A DNA stretch of 64,000 nucleotides from Treponema sp. CETP13 (GTDB taxonomy: Bacteria > Spirochaetota > Spirochaetia > Treponematales > Treponemataceae): contig MLPZ01000012.1 of assembly GCA_001885315.1 (NCBI GenBank), positions 1 through 64,000 on the forward strand, written 5' to 3'. A program made the translations under genes and the position numbers. Below the pieces are notes generated by a model. It was not told the origin of the DNA and searched no databases. It saw nothing but the letters and a program-made list of their open reading frames with translations. How positions within the stretch are numbered: position 1 is the first letter of the stretch; each line of letters begins with the position of its first letter. Shown here in pieces: positions 44,502-53,266 of the stretch.

Positions 44502-45194
44502 ATGGAATATTCTACAGCAGTAGAAAACATGTGTCCTATTCATAAAGGGCCTAACCACGGACCAGCACCTATTCCTGAAGAAGGGAAATGGGTTCAGTCT
44601 AAAGAAATTAAAGATGTTTCTGGTCTTACACACGGTATTGGTTGGTGTGCACCACAACAAGGTGCTTGTAAACTAACCTTAAACATTAAAGAGGGAATTA
44701 TTCAGGAAGCTTTAGTTGAAACACTAGGTTGTTCTGGTATGACTCACTCAGCAGCTATGGCTTCTGAAATACTTCCTGGGAAAACAATTCTCGAAGCTCT
44801 TAATACAGACCTTGTATGTGATGCTATTAATACAGCTATGCGAGAACTCTTTTTACAGATTGTTTATGGTCGCTCTCAAACAGCTTTCTCAGAAGGTGGA
44901 CTTCCAATAGGTGCAGGATTAGATGACCTTGGAAAAGGACTTCGCTCTCAAGTTGGTACTACATATGGAACAGTTGCTAAAGGCTGTCGATATCTTGAAT
45001 TAGCCGAAGGCTATATCATGAAATGTGGTGTCGATAAAAACGATGAAATCTGTGGTTACGAATATGTAAACCTTGGAAAATTATGTGATTTTCTTAAAGA
45101 TGGTGTAGATGCAGCAGAAGCAGTTAAAAAAGCTACTGGAAAATACGGTCAGTATGACAGTGCTGTTAAATATATTGACCCAAGACGACAGTAG
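44502..45194 (+). CDS. NifU/IscU-like iron-sulfur scaffold protein
   Basis: A 230-residue protein of the NifU N-terminal domain family. Cysteines at positions 49, 56 and 77 (LGCSGMTHSAAMASEILPGKTI) and a later one in AKGCRYLEL fit an Fe-S scaffold site. Both the preceding N-terminal segment (MCPIHKGPNHG) and the C-terminal Lys-rich tail extend beyond ordinary IscU. GGAG precedes the ATG. It always pairs with GGGtGRT in genomes that I know, here 11 bp apart. A cysteine desulfurase is not nearby. Confidence 0.87.
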   Translation: MEYSTAVENMCPIHKGPNHGPAPIPEEGKWVQSKEIKDVSGLTHGIGWCAPQQGACKLTLNIKEGIIQEALVETLGCSGMTHSAAMASEILPGKTILEALNTDLVCDAINTAMRELFLQIVYGRSQTAFSEGGLPIGAGLDDLGKGLRSQVGTTYGTVAKGCRYLELAEGYIMKCGVDKNDEICGYEYVNLGKLCDFLKDGVDAAEAVKKATGKYGQYDSAVKYIDPRRQ

Positions 45195-45205
45195 GAGGTA
45201 GTTAA

Positions 45206-46207
45206 ATGGCATTATTTGAATCATACGAAAGAAGAATTGACCAGATTAACACAGTCTGCAAAAAATATGGAATGGCTTCTATTGAAGAGGCTAAAAAAGT
45301 TTGCAACGATAAAGGAATTGATCCTGCAACTATCGTAAAAGAAATTCAACCTATAGCTTTTGAGAATGCTTGTTGGGCATATACACTCGGAGCTGCAATT
45401 GCAATTAAAAAAGGCGTAAAAAATGCAGAAGAAGCTGCCGTCGCAATTGGTGAAGGTCTTCAAGCCTTTTGTATTCCTGGCTCTGTAGCTGATCAACGTA
45501 AAGTAGGTCAGGGACATGGTAACTTAGGAGCACGTCTTCTTAATGAAAATACAAAATGTTTTGCCTTTTGTGCTGGACATGAGTCTTTTGCTGCTGCTGA
45601 AGGTGCAATTGGTATTGCTCGTTCTGCAAACAAAGTTCGAAAAGAACCACTTCGTGTTATTCTTAACGGATTAGGTAAAGATGCTGCTTATATTATTAGT
45701 CGTATTAATGGTTTTACTTATGTTCAGACTCAGTTTGATTATGCTACTTCAGATCTTGCAGAAGTAAAACGTATTCCATATTCTGATGGTGAGCGAGCAA
45801 AAGTAAACTGTTATGGTGCTGATGATGTTCGTGAAGGCGTTGCTATTATGCATAAAGAGGGTGTTGATGTTGCTATTACTGGTAACTCTACAAATCCTAC
45901 ACGTTTTCAGCATCCAGTTATGGCTACATACAAAAAAGAATGCATTGAACAAGGTAAGAACTTCTTTGCTGTAGCTTCTGGTGGTGGTACAGGTCGTACT
46001 CTTCATCCAGATAACATGGCAGCCGGTCCTGCTTCTTATGGTATGACAGATACTATGGGACGTATGTACTGTGATGTACAGTTTGCTGGTTCTTCATCTG
46101 TTCCTGCTCACGTAGAAATGATGGGACTTATTGGTGCTGGTAACAACCCTATGGTTGGTATGACAGTATCAGTTGCTGTAGCCGTTGGTCAGGCAATGAG
46201 TAAATAG
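45206..46207 (+). CDS. GGGtGRT family protein
   Basis: A 333-residue protein with the family-defining motif GGGTGRT at residues 259-265 (ASGGGTGRTLHPDNMAAGPA). It also has a glycine-rich region GQGHGNLGARLLNENTKCFAFCAGHES near 103 and a C-terminal GAGNNPMVGMTVSVAVAVGQAM. GGAGG precedes the ATG. The molecular function of this family is not established. Its fixed pairing with the NifU-like protein suggests a metal or Fe-S related enzyme. The terminator at 46240 ends this operon. Confidence 0.92.
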   Translation: MALFESYERRIDQINTVCKKYGMASIEEAKKVCNDKGIDPATIVKEIQPIAFENACWAYTLGAAIAIKKGVKNAEEAAVAIGEGLQAFCIPGSVADQRKVGQGHGNLGARLLNENTKCFAFCAGHESFAAAEGAIGIARSANKVRKEPLRVILNGLGKDAAYIISRINGFTYVQTQFDYATSDLAEVKRIPYSDGERAKVNCYGADDVREGVAIMHKEGVDVAITGNSTNPTRFQHPVMATYKKECIEQGKNFFAVASGGGTGRTLHPDNMAAGPASYGMTDTMGRMYCDVQFAGSSSVPAHVEMMGLIGAGNNPMVGMTVSVAVAVGQAMSK

Positions 46208-46239
46208 AAAATTACTTGCTATAAACTTATATAAATATT

Positions 46240-46284
46240 AAAAAAGCTTGCACTAATATAAAATATTGGTGCAAGCTTTTTTTT
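46240..46284 (+). terminator. Intrinsic terminator of the NifU-like/GGGtGRT operon
   Basis: AAGCTTGCACTAATA pairs with TATTGGTGCAAGCTT with one G-T pair, over a short loop, followed by a T run. A strong hairpin. Confidence 0.92.
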
Positions 46285-46370
46285 GCTAAAGGTATTGCAT
46301 ATTTTCTCAATTAGGTTTATTAATGTTTAAGTTACTTAAATATTAGTAAACTTTTTTTTGAGGTGGTTTT

Positions 46371-47372
46371 ATGAAATTTTTACAAAAAATATCAAAACTT
46401 ATAGTAGACCAAACTTCTATTTTTGTTATTGCAATTGCTGTAATTGCGTATTTTGTTCCAAGCTTATTTACCTGGGTAAAAGGAAACACTCAGACAATTA
46501 TAATTGGGCTTATCATGCTTACAATGGGCATTTCTCTTACTACAAAAGATTTTGAAATTTTGGCAAAACGACCACTTGATATTCTTATTGGTTGCCTAGC
46601 ACAATATACGGTTATGCCGTTTTTAGCATACCTTATTACAAAAGCACTACATCTACCAACTGCTATTTCTGTTGGTCTTATTCTTGTTGGCTGCTGTCCT
46701 GGTGGAGTTTCATCAAACATTATGTCTTTTTTATGTAAAGGTGATGTTGCTTTTTCTGTTGGTATGACGGCTGTCTCAACTTTGCTTGCTCCTATCTTGA
46801 CTCCAGCTCTTATGTTATTGTTAGCAGGCCAGTCGGTCGAGATGAATGCGATTGGTATGTTTATTTCGATTGTAGAAGTTACGATAGTTCCTATTGCAGT
46901 TGGTTTTTTGCTAAATAAATTTTTAGGTAATAACAAGAGATTTGTACAATTAAAATCAGTTACTCCAGGCCTTTCTGTTATAGGACTTGCATTAATTGTA
47001 GGCGGTGTTATAGCTGTTGCAGGTGATAAATTCTTTTCTGCAGGACTTTTGATTTTCGCTGCAATTTGCATTCATAATATTCTCGGTTATTCACTTGGGT
47101 ATGTTATTGGAAAATTATTTGGTATGTCAGAAGCAAAAAAACGAACTATTTCGATAGAAGTTGGTATGCAAAATGCTGGGCTTGCAACAAATTTAGCATC
47201 AGCTCACTTTGCAGCCTATCCAATGGCGGCTGTTTCTTCGGCAGTTGCCTGTGTTTGGCATTCTATTTCTGGCACATTACTTGCACAGCTTTATATTTTA
47301 ATTGACAAACGACGTGCTAGTCTTGCGCTAAAAACAGACAAAATACCATTAGAATCTGCAGTTGCAGAATAG
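46371..47372 (+). CDS. Bile acid:sodium symporter (BASS) family transporter
   Basis: A 333-residue membrane protein with about 10 hydrophobic segments and the BASS motifs VGCCPGGVSSNIMSFLCKGDVA near residue 106 and EVGMQNAGLATNLASAHFA near 264. The start is supported by GAGGTGG. The substrate of bacterial BASS proteins in non-bile settings is often an organic acid (for example pantoate or pyruvate) and cannot be decided here. It stands alone, convergent with deoB. Confidence 0.93.
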   Translation: MKFLQKISKLIVDQTSIFVIAIAVIAYFVPSLFTWVKGNTQTIIIGLIMLTMGISLTTKDFEILAKRPLDILIGCLAQYTVMPFLAYLITKALHLPTAISVGLILVGCCPGGVSSNIMSFLCKGDVAFSVGMTAVSTLLAPILTPALMLLLAGQSVEMNAIGMFISIVEVTIVPIAVGFLLNKFLGNNKRFVQLKSVTPGLSVIGLALIVGGVIAVAGDKFFSAGLLIFAAICIHNILGYSLGYVIGKLFGMSEAKKRTISIEVGMQNAGLATNLASAHFAAYPMAAVSSAVACVWHSISGTLLAQLYILIDKRRASLALKTDKIPLESAVAE

Positions 47373-47381
47373 CACATAAAA

Positions 47382-47424
47382 AAGCAAGCTCTTATCAAAG
47401 TAAGTTGATGGGAGCTTGCCTTTT
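47382..47424. terminator. Bidirectional intrinsic terminator
   Basis: GCAAGCTC (47384-47391) pairs with GAGCTTGC (47412-47419), with an inner ATCAA/TTGAT stem. It is flanked by an A run and a T run, between convergent BASS and deoB. Confidence 0.85.
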
Positions 47425-47442
47425 AGTTAAATTACGAAAGAT

Positions 47443-48642
47443 TTACTGTAATTTATCCAGTATTGAATATCCAACAGCGTTAGGAGCATTTTTTACACCA
47501 AAATTATCAGCAATTGTTGCTCCAATTACTCCGAAGGTATTGGTTTCGGGAAGTAGGCCTGCATTTTTCATAGATGGAGACCAAGCAATAAAAGGAACTT
47601 TTTCTCGAGTATGGTCTGTTCCTGCTGCTGTTGGATCATTGCCATGATCTGCTGTCAAAATAAGTAAGTCGTCCTTATTCATTACTTTTTGTAGTTCAGC
47701 CAGTTTTACATCAAATTTTTCAATCTCTGATGCATAGCCTTCGGGATTTCGACGATGTCCCCAAAGTGCATCAAAGTCTACAAGGTTAACAAAACACAAG
47801 CCTTTAAAATCATGTTTTGCAATTTCAATAGTTTGTTCCATTCCATTTACAGAGCTTGTTGAATGATGTGTTTCGGTTATACCTTCGCCAACAAAAATAT
47901 TGTTTATTTTCCCAACAGCAATAACGTCTAACTTCGCATCTTTAAGCATGTTAAGAGTTGTTGTATCAGTCGGTTTAAGAGCGTAATCATAGCGATTAGA
48001 AGTTCTCTTAAATTCTCCTTTCTTTTTACCCAAATAAGGGCGAGCTATAACACGACCAACACGCCACTCATCTTTCATTGTTATCTTTCGAGCAATTTTA
48101 CAACAACGATACAGTTCATCAAGTCCAAAAACATCTTCGTTGCCACATATTTGCAAAACAGAGTCTGCAGAAGTGTACACAATCATTTTTTTACCATTAG
48201 ATGCAATTTCTTCTTCTGCAAGTTCATCTAAAATTTCAGTTCCAGAAGCTGCTTTGTTTCCTATTACTATGTGTCCTGTTTTCTCTTCTAGTTCTTTTAT
48301 AAGCTCTGGTGGAAATCCGTTATCAGTAAAGGTAATAAATGGTTTGGTAGTTTTTATTCCCATCATTTCCCAGTGCCCAGTCATGGTATCCTTGCCGTTA
48401 CTCAATTCATTCATAGCACAGTAATAACCGATTGGTTTATCGATTGGTTTTACTTGTACAAGAGATTTTAAGTTTGCTAGTCCTAGCTTTTGCAAGTTAG
48501 GTATTTTAAATCCCTTGTTTCCCCGAAATTCCGAAATATGTCCAAGGGTGTCAACATTTTTATCTCCAAATTTTTCGCAATCAGGCATTGCACCGATTCC
48601 CATAGAATCAAGGACGATGGTAAAAATTCTATTATATTTCAT
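47443..48642 (-). CDS. deoB: Phosphopentomutase
   Basis: A 399-residue alkaline-phosphatase-superfamily enzyme that converts (deoxy)ribose-1-P to (deoxy)ribose-5-P. The N-terminal metal site is [15 protein letters not shown], the phosphorylated Thr lies in [12 protein letters not shown] near residue 85, and the C-terminal metal site includes [24 protein letters not shown] precedes the ATG. It follows udp in the same operon with a 31 bp gap. The two together degrade pyrimidine nucleosides. Confidence 0.96.
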   Translation of the reverse strand: MKYNRIFTIVLDSMGIGAMPDCEKFGDKNVDTLGHISEFRGNKGFKIPNLQKLGLANLKSLVQVKPIDKPIGYYCAMNELSNGKDTMTGHWEMMGIKTTKPFITFTDNGFPPELIKELEEKTGHIVIGNKAASGTEILDELAEEEIASNGKKMIVYTSADSVLQICGNEDVFGLDELYRCCKIARKITMKDEWRVGRVIARPYLGKKKGEFKRTSNRYDYALKPTDTTTLNMLKDAKLDVIAVGKINNIFVGEGITETHHSTSSVNGMEQTIEIAKHDFKGLCFVNLVDFDALWGHRRNPEGYASEIEKFDVKLAELQKVMNKDDLLILTADHGNDPTAAGTDHTREKVPFIAWSPSMKNAGLLPETNTFGVIGATIADNFGVKNAPNAVGYSILDKLQ

Positions 48643-48673
48643 GTAAACTCCCTTATTATTAGATAATAATAAC

Positions 48674-49444
48674 TTATGCGTTATCTGCTTTTATTAGGTT
48701 ACGAACAGCTTGAACAGCTATTTTAACTGCTGTGTCTGTGTCTTCAATTACAGGGTTATCAAGACCGAGCTTTTCTCGCTCTTGATTTGCTACAACCAAA
48801 AAAGTAGATCCAGCTCTAACATGTAGGTAGGATGCTACAACAAAAAGAGCGGCACTTTCCATTTCGCTGGCAAGGCAACCAAGACGACACCATGCTTGCC
48901 ATTTGTTTTCTAGCTCATAACTTACTGGCATTATAGATGGCTCGTGTTGTCCGTAAAAAGAGTCTTTACATTGTGCAATTCCTGTATGAAAGGTCTGACC
49001 ACTTGTTTTTGCAGCCTCTACTAATGCATTTGTAACATCAAGACTTGGAACAGCCGGAAATTCAATTGGGGCATATTCTCGGCTTGTACCTTCTGCTCTA
49101 ATTGCACCGGTTGTTACAACAATATCGCCACTTTTAACTTCTTTTTGCATTCCACCACAGGTTCCAATGCGAACAAACGTGTCTGCACCGCATCGAACAA
49201 GCTCTTCGACTGCTATTGCGGTAGAAGGACCACCAATTCCATGTGAAGTAACACTTACTTTTACTCCATCAAGAGTTCCTGTATATGTAGTAAATTCTCT
49301 GCTGTCAGCAATAAGTTTTGCGTTATCAAAATATTGTGCAATTTTGGCACATCGTTTTGGATCGCCAGGCATGATTACGTATCTGCCAACATCTCCTGGT
49401 TTTATCTGTAGGTGATATTGTACTTCATTAACTGTATATTTCAT
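48674..49444 (-). CDS. udp: Uridine phosphorylase
   Basis: A 256-residue nucleoside phosphorylase. [19 protein letters not shown] near residue 25 and [20 protein letters not shown] near 88 are typical, and [14 protein letters not shown] near 194 closes the active site. The frame can be extended to 49495, but ATG 49444 has GGAG 8 bases upstream and the mature length of Udp, so I use it. It is expressed from a promoter at 49481-49509. Confidence 0.92.
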   Translation of the reverse strand: MKYTVNEVQYHLQIKPGDVGRYVIMPGDPKRCAKIAQYFDNAKLIADSREFTTYTGTLDGVKVSVTSHGIGGPSTAIAVEELVRCGADTFVRIGTCGGMQKEVKSGDIVVTTGAIRAEGTSREYAPIEFPAVPSLDVTNALVEAAKTSGQTFHTGIAQCKDSFYGQHEPSIMPVSYELENKWQAWCRLGCLASEMESAALFVVASYLHVRAGSTFLVVANQEREKLGLDNPVIEDTDTAVKIAVQAVRNLIKADNA

Positions 49445-49480
49445 TGAACACTCCAAACGTTGAATCTGTTTATTCCTTTC

Positions 49481-49509
49481 ATGATAGTACGGCAAGTTAG
49501 AGCTGTCAA
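49481..49509 (-). promoter_or_regulatory. Promoter of udp-deoB
   Basis: On the minus strand TTGACA (49504-49509), 17 bases, TATCAT (49481-49486). The divergent dus promoter lies 14 bp away. Confidence 0.8.
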
Positions 49510-49522
49510 CTCTAATAGATAT

Positions 49523-49551
49523 TTGACGGTATTTGAACTTTACAGTAACAT
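49523..49551 (+). promoter_or_regulatory. Leaderless promoter of the dihydrouridine synthase gene
   Basis: TTGACG (49523-49528), 17 bases, TAACAT (49546-49551), 6 bases, then ATG 49558. No ribosome binding site lies between. Confidence 0.7.
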
Positions 49552-49557
49552 ACTGAT

Positions 49558-50607
49558 ATGAAATTAATTTTTGCTCCTATGGCAACTTTATCACATGCAG
49601 GAATGCGTCAAATTATAGATAAATTTGGCGGGTGTGATGAATATTACACAGAAATGATACATGCTACTTCTTTTATTCATGGAAGCAAATTTGAGCCTTA
49701 TTATTCTATGAGCTGTCCTGCACCACAAAAACTAGTATGGCAATTAACAGATTGTAATGCAGATAAATTAAGTGAATGTGCTGCAATTCTTATGGAGGAA
49801 CAAAAACCCCGTTGGCGTGTTCCCGAAAATATGCAATCTGGGGACAAACGAGCAATAGGAATTGATATCAATATGGGCTGTTCTGCGCCTGATATTTTTA
49901 AGTTTGGCTCTGGTATAGCATGGATGAGTAAACCTCTTAATGAAGTTTATGATATGTTACATAAAGTTCGTGGATCATTTAAAGGAAGATTAAGTTGTAA
50001 AATACGTCTTGGAGAGGATACTCATGATAAGGTTGGCTTTTCTGAAACACACTTTTATGAATACTTAGATATGCTTATTGAAAGTGGGGTAACTCAAATA
50101 GTATTACATCCTCGAACGCGACGAGAAAAAACAAGCCGTCCACCACGGTACAAATATATTGAAGATGCAGCTTTATATGTGCACAAAAAAGCTTTAGAAA
50201 AAAACACCAACATTAGTTTTATTGGTAATGGAAATGTTGCGTCTAAAGATGACTATAATAAATATTGCAAAATATGTCCTGATGCCGATGGGCTTATGAT
50301 AGCTCGTGCAGCTGTTCAAAAGCCATGGATTTTTTCTCAAATTGCAAATACCAGGAATTGTGAATTAAAGAGTCCTCTCGAGATAGATTTGTACGATCTT
50401 GCTGTTTCTTTTATAGATAATTTACGAAAATATCAACCCGAGGAATTTTATAAAACTCGTGCACAACGATTTTTTACGTACTTTTGTGATAATTTTTCGT
50501 TTGCAACCCATATAAAAAATCAAATTTTAAATGCAAAAACACTAGATAAAACACTGTTTTTTTTAGAAGAATATTTTACAAAAATGCCAAATGAACGTTT
50601 TGTTTGA
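49558..50607 (+). CDS. tRNA-dihydrouridine synthase family protein
   Basis: A 349-residue FMN-dependent Dus-type enzyme that reduces uridines in tRNA. The N-terminal [23 protein letters not shown] binds FMN, and Cys108 in NMGCSAPD is the catalytic acid. [19 protein letters not shown] and [14 protein letters not shown] complete the TIM barrel, and [17 protein letters not shown] precedes the C-terminal helical domain. No ribosome binding site is present. The ATG is 6 bases after the -10 box. Subfamily (DusA/B/C) is not assigned. Confidence 0.9.
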   Translation: MKLIFAPMATLSHAGMRQIIDKFGGCDEYYTEMIHATSFIHGSKFEPYYSMSCPAPQKLVWQLTDCNADKLSECAAILMEEQKPRWRVPENMQSGDKRAIGIDINMGCSAPDIFKFGSGIAWMSKPLNEVYDMLHKVRGSFKGRLSCKIRLGEDTHDKVGFSETHFYEYLDMLIESGVTQIVLHPRTRREKTSRPPRYKYIEDAALYVHKKALEKNTNISFIGNGNVASKDDYNKYCKICPDADGLMIARAAVQKPWIFSQIANTRNCELKSPLEIDLYDLAVSFIDNLRKYQPEEFYKTRAQRFFTYFCDNFSFATHIKNQILNAKTLDKTLFFLEEYFTKMPNERFV

Positions 50608-50651
50608 CTTAATTTTAATTAAAAAAGATATAAAGGGGAACGGAACACAAA

Positions 50652-52253
50652 TTGAATAATATATTATTAATTTCTTCTGTAGTTATAATTTTATCTATTG
50701 TTTGTTCTAAAATATCAGATAAAATAGGGATACCTTCTCTTTTATTATTTCTTGGGTTAGGTGTCTTATTTGGACGACAAAATATTTTTGACATTCCCTT
50801 TAATAATTTTGAAGTAGCACAAGATATTTGTACAGCTGCCTTGATTTTTATAATGTTTCAAGGCGGTTTTCGTACTCGATGGAAAACAGCTAAACCTGTT
50901 GTTTCTAAGGCTGTTATGCTTTCTACATTTGGTGTTCTGTTTACAGCCATTATAGTTGCTTTAACACAATATTTTTTTATTGGGCCAACAACTCTTGTTG
51001 AATGTCTACTGATAGGAAGTGTTGTTAGTTCAACGGATGCAGCCTCAGTTTTTTCTGTTTTAAAATCAAAGAATTTGTCATTAAAAGAAAATACTACTCC
51101 TTTGCTCGAATTAGAAAGCGGTAGTAATGATCCTATAGCGTACATGCTTACTATTATTTTTATTCAGGTTTTAAAGGCAGACGTACACGCTGGAAATGTT
51201 TTGTTTCTTATTTTTACACAATTTACTGTTGGTATTCTTTGTGCAGTGGGTATATCAGCTATAACTATTTTTGCCTTTAAACATTTTAAAATAGTAGAAA
51301 GTGGTCTTGATAGCCTTTTTGTCATTGCAATGATAATTCTTTCATACGTTTTACCAACTCTTTTAAATGGAAATGGTTATTTAAGTACGTATATATTTGG
51401 TATTGTACTTGGTAATAATTATCTTAAAAGTAAAATTTCTCTTGTAAACTTCTTTAACGGTATTACAAGTATTTTTGAGTTGTTTATCTTTTTTTTACTA
51501 GGATTACTTGCGCCACAACACTTTATTCCAGAGATATTTTTTAAATCATTTTTTCTTTCAATATCGTTATTAATAATTGCTCGGCCTTTAGCCGTCTTTG
51601 TTCTTTTAAAACCATTAAAATGTTCAAATAACCAAATTTTGTTGATTTCTTTTGCTGGAATAAGAGGAGCTTCTGCAATTATATTTGCAATAATGGCTCA
51701 GGTACAATGTGGTACTTGTTTACAGTTTGATTTGTTCAATTTTGTTTTTTACACCGTTTCTATCTCTATACTTATACAGGGAACTTTCTTGTCACAAATT
51801 GCAAGTAGACTTCATATGATAGATTATGAAGGCAATGTATATAAAACGTTTAGTGATTATCAAGAAGAAAAAGAGTTGCAATTTATAAAACTAGATATAG
51901 GTGAATCACATTGTTGGAAGGATAAGCGAGTTTGTGATTTAAATATACCAAAAGATTTATTGCTTGTGTCTCTTATAAGAAATTCTAATACATCAATTCC
52001 TAATGGGAAAACTGTAATAAAACAAGATGATGAACTTATTTTAGCAGGGCAAAGTTTTAATGAAGATTCAAAAATTGTGTTGCACCAAATGGCGATTGAT
52101 AAAGAGAACTCTTGGATTAATAAGAAAGTAGTTGAGGTAAGTTTACCTGAAAATCAACTGATTACGACAATAAAACGAGGAAATAAAACAATCATTCCAA
52201 ATGGGCGCACTGAAATAAAAGAAAATGATGTTGTTGTTATTTTAGGGCAATAA
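50652..52253 (+). CDS. Potassium/proton antiporter (CPA1/CvrA-like) with TrkA-C domains
   Basis: A 533-residue protein. About 12 transmembrane segments with the CPA1 signature GSVVSSTDAASVF near residue 120 and LELESGSNDPIAY near 157 precede a soluble part. Two TrkA-C-like modules there repeat LDIGESHCWKDKRVCDLNIPKDLLLVSLIRN-type and ENSWINKKVVEVSLPENQLITTIKR-type segments and would bind a nucleotide or regulatory ion. The start is TTG 50652 with GGA 7-8 bases upstream. The transported ion is inferred from the CvrA group. Confidence 0.9.
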   Translation: MNNILLISSVVIILSIVCSKISDKIGIPSLLLFLGLGVLFGRQNIFDIPFNNFEVAQDICTAALIFIMFQGGFRTRWKTAKPVVSKAVMLSTFGVLFTAIIVALTQYFFIGPTTLVECLLIGSVVSSTDAASVFSVLKSKNLSLKENTTPLLELESGSNDPIAYMLTIIFIQVLKADVHAGNVLFLIFTQFTVGILCAVGISAITIFAFKHFKIVESGLDSLFVIAMIILSYVLPTLLNGNGYLSTYIFGIVLGNNYLKSKISLVNFFNGITSIFELFIFFLLGLLAPQHFIPEIFFKSFFLSISLLIIARPLAVFVLLKPLKCSNNQILLISFAGIRGASAIIFAIMAQVQCGTCLQFDLFNFVFYTVSISILIQGTFLSQIASRLHMIDYEGNVYKTFSDYQEEKELQFIKLDIGESHCWKDKRVCDLNIPKDLLLVSLIRNSNTSIPNGKTVIKQDDELILAGQSFNEDSKIVLHQMAIDKENSWINKKVVEVSLPENQLITTIKRGNKTIIPNGRTEIKENDVVVILGQ

Positions 52254-52262
52254 AAATTCTGC

Positions 52263-52291
52263 TTGTGCAATAGTATTTTGTGATTTACTAT
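52263..52291 (+). promoter_or_regulatory. Leaderless-type promoter of the YitT gene
   Basis: TTGTGC (52263-52268), 17 bases, TACTAT (52286-52291), 6 bases (AAGGTT), then ATG 52298. The AAGG inside the 6-base gap could act as a minimal ribosome binding site only if transcription starts earlier. Confidence 0.6.
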
Positions 52292-52297
52292 AAGGTT

Positions 52298-53233
52298 ATG
52301 AGTAAAAACAACAAAAAAAATATTCATAATACTTTAAAAAATGCACAGAACAATATGCTTACTAAAATTACAAAAAAAGAGCTCTTTTTTGATATTTTTT
52401 TTGATGTAATTGGGAGTATTTTGTTTGCTGCGGGTATTTATTCTTTTGCAGCAAATGCAAATTTTGCTCCTGGTGGAGTATCAGGACTTGCTATTATTTT
52501 TAATTATAAATTGCCAATGATTCCTATTGGTATTGCTACTTTACTTATTAATATTCCAATTATTTTGTACAGTTTTCCTGTCTTAGGTAGAAAGTTTTTT
52601 CTAAAATCTCTTAAAACTATTCTTATAAATACTTTTTTTTTAGATGTTGTGTTTCCTCATGTTCCTGTATATAACGGAGAACCTCTGTTAGCAGCCTTAT
52701 TCACGGGGGTTTTTGTAGGCTCTGGTTGTGCTCTTATATATATGAGAGGTTCTTCTACAGGGGGAACAGATTTCCTTGTTTTGGCTATGAAAAAAAAGTT
52801 TCCACATGTAAGTATTGGTTCATTTGTTCTTATAACAAATTTTATTGTTGTTGTTTGTGGTGGTATCGTATTTAAGAACATGGATGCATTGTTGTATGGC
52901 CTTATAGAAAGTTTTTGTGATGCAATGATTATGGATCGTTTAATGTATGGTGTGGGTGCTGGTAAAATGGTTATTATTATTTCTAAAAAGCATTGTGGTA
53001 ATAAAATTGCAGAAGAAATTGCATTGCATACAGATAGAGGTTCGACTTTAATTAATGCAACGGGGACTTATAGCAAAGAATGCAAAGATATTATTATGTG
53101 TGCATGTTCTAATAAACAGTTTTATCCAATACGAGATGCTGCCTATCGCATAGACCCATCGGCTATAGTAATAATTACCGAAGCTAATGAAGTCTTTGGC
53201 GAAGGCTTTAAAAAACCAGAACTTAAAAAATAA
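52298..53233 (+). CDS. YitT family (DUF161/DUF2179) membrane protein
   Basis: A 311-residue protein. The N-terminus is basic, followed by five or six hydrophobic segments with the YitT motif NFAPGGVSGLAIIFNY near residue 52 and a later GCALIYMRGSSTGGTDFL. A C-terminal DUF2179 domain has HTDRGSTLINATGTYSKECKDIIMCACS. The longer frame from 52280 lies within the promoter, so ATG 52298 is preferred. The role of the family is unknown. Confidence 0.9.
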   Translation: MSKNNKKNIHNTLKNAQNNMLTKITKKELFFDIFFDVIGSILFAAGIYSFAANANFAPGGVSGLAIIFNYKLPMIPIGIATLLINIPIILYSFPVLGRKFFLKSLKTILINTFFLDVVFPHVPVYNGEPLLAALFTGVFVGSGCALIYMRGSSTGGTDFLVLAMKKKFPHVSIGSFVLITNFIVVVCGGIVFKNMDALLYGLIESFCDAMIMDRLMYGVGAGKMVIIISKKHCGNKIAEEIALHTDRGSTLINATGTYSKECKDIIMCACSNKQFYPIRDAAYRIDPSAIVIITEANEVFGEGFKKPELKK

Positions 53234-53266
53234 ATCTGATTTACTTTTAAGTTCTTAAAGAAATAT

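Noticed and set aside
49445-49495. Longer start of uridine phosphorylase at 49495
   Set aside because: This extension covers the promoter at 49481-49509. ATG 49444 has a clear GGAG site.
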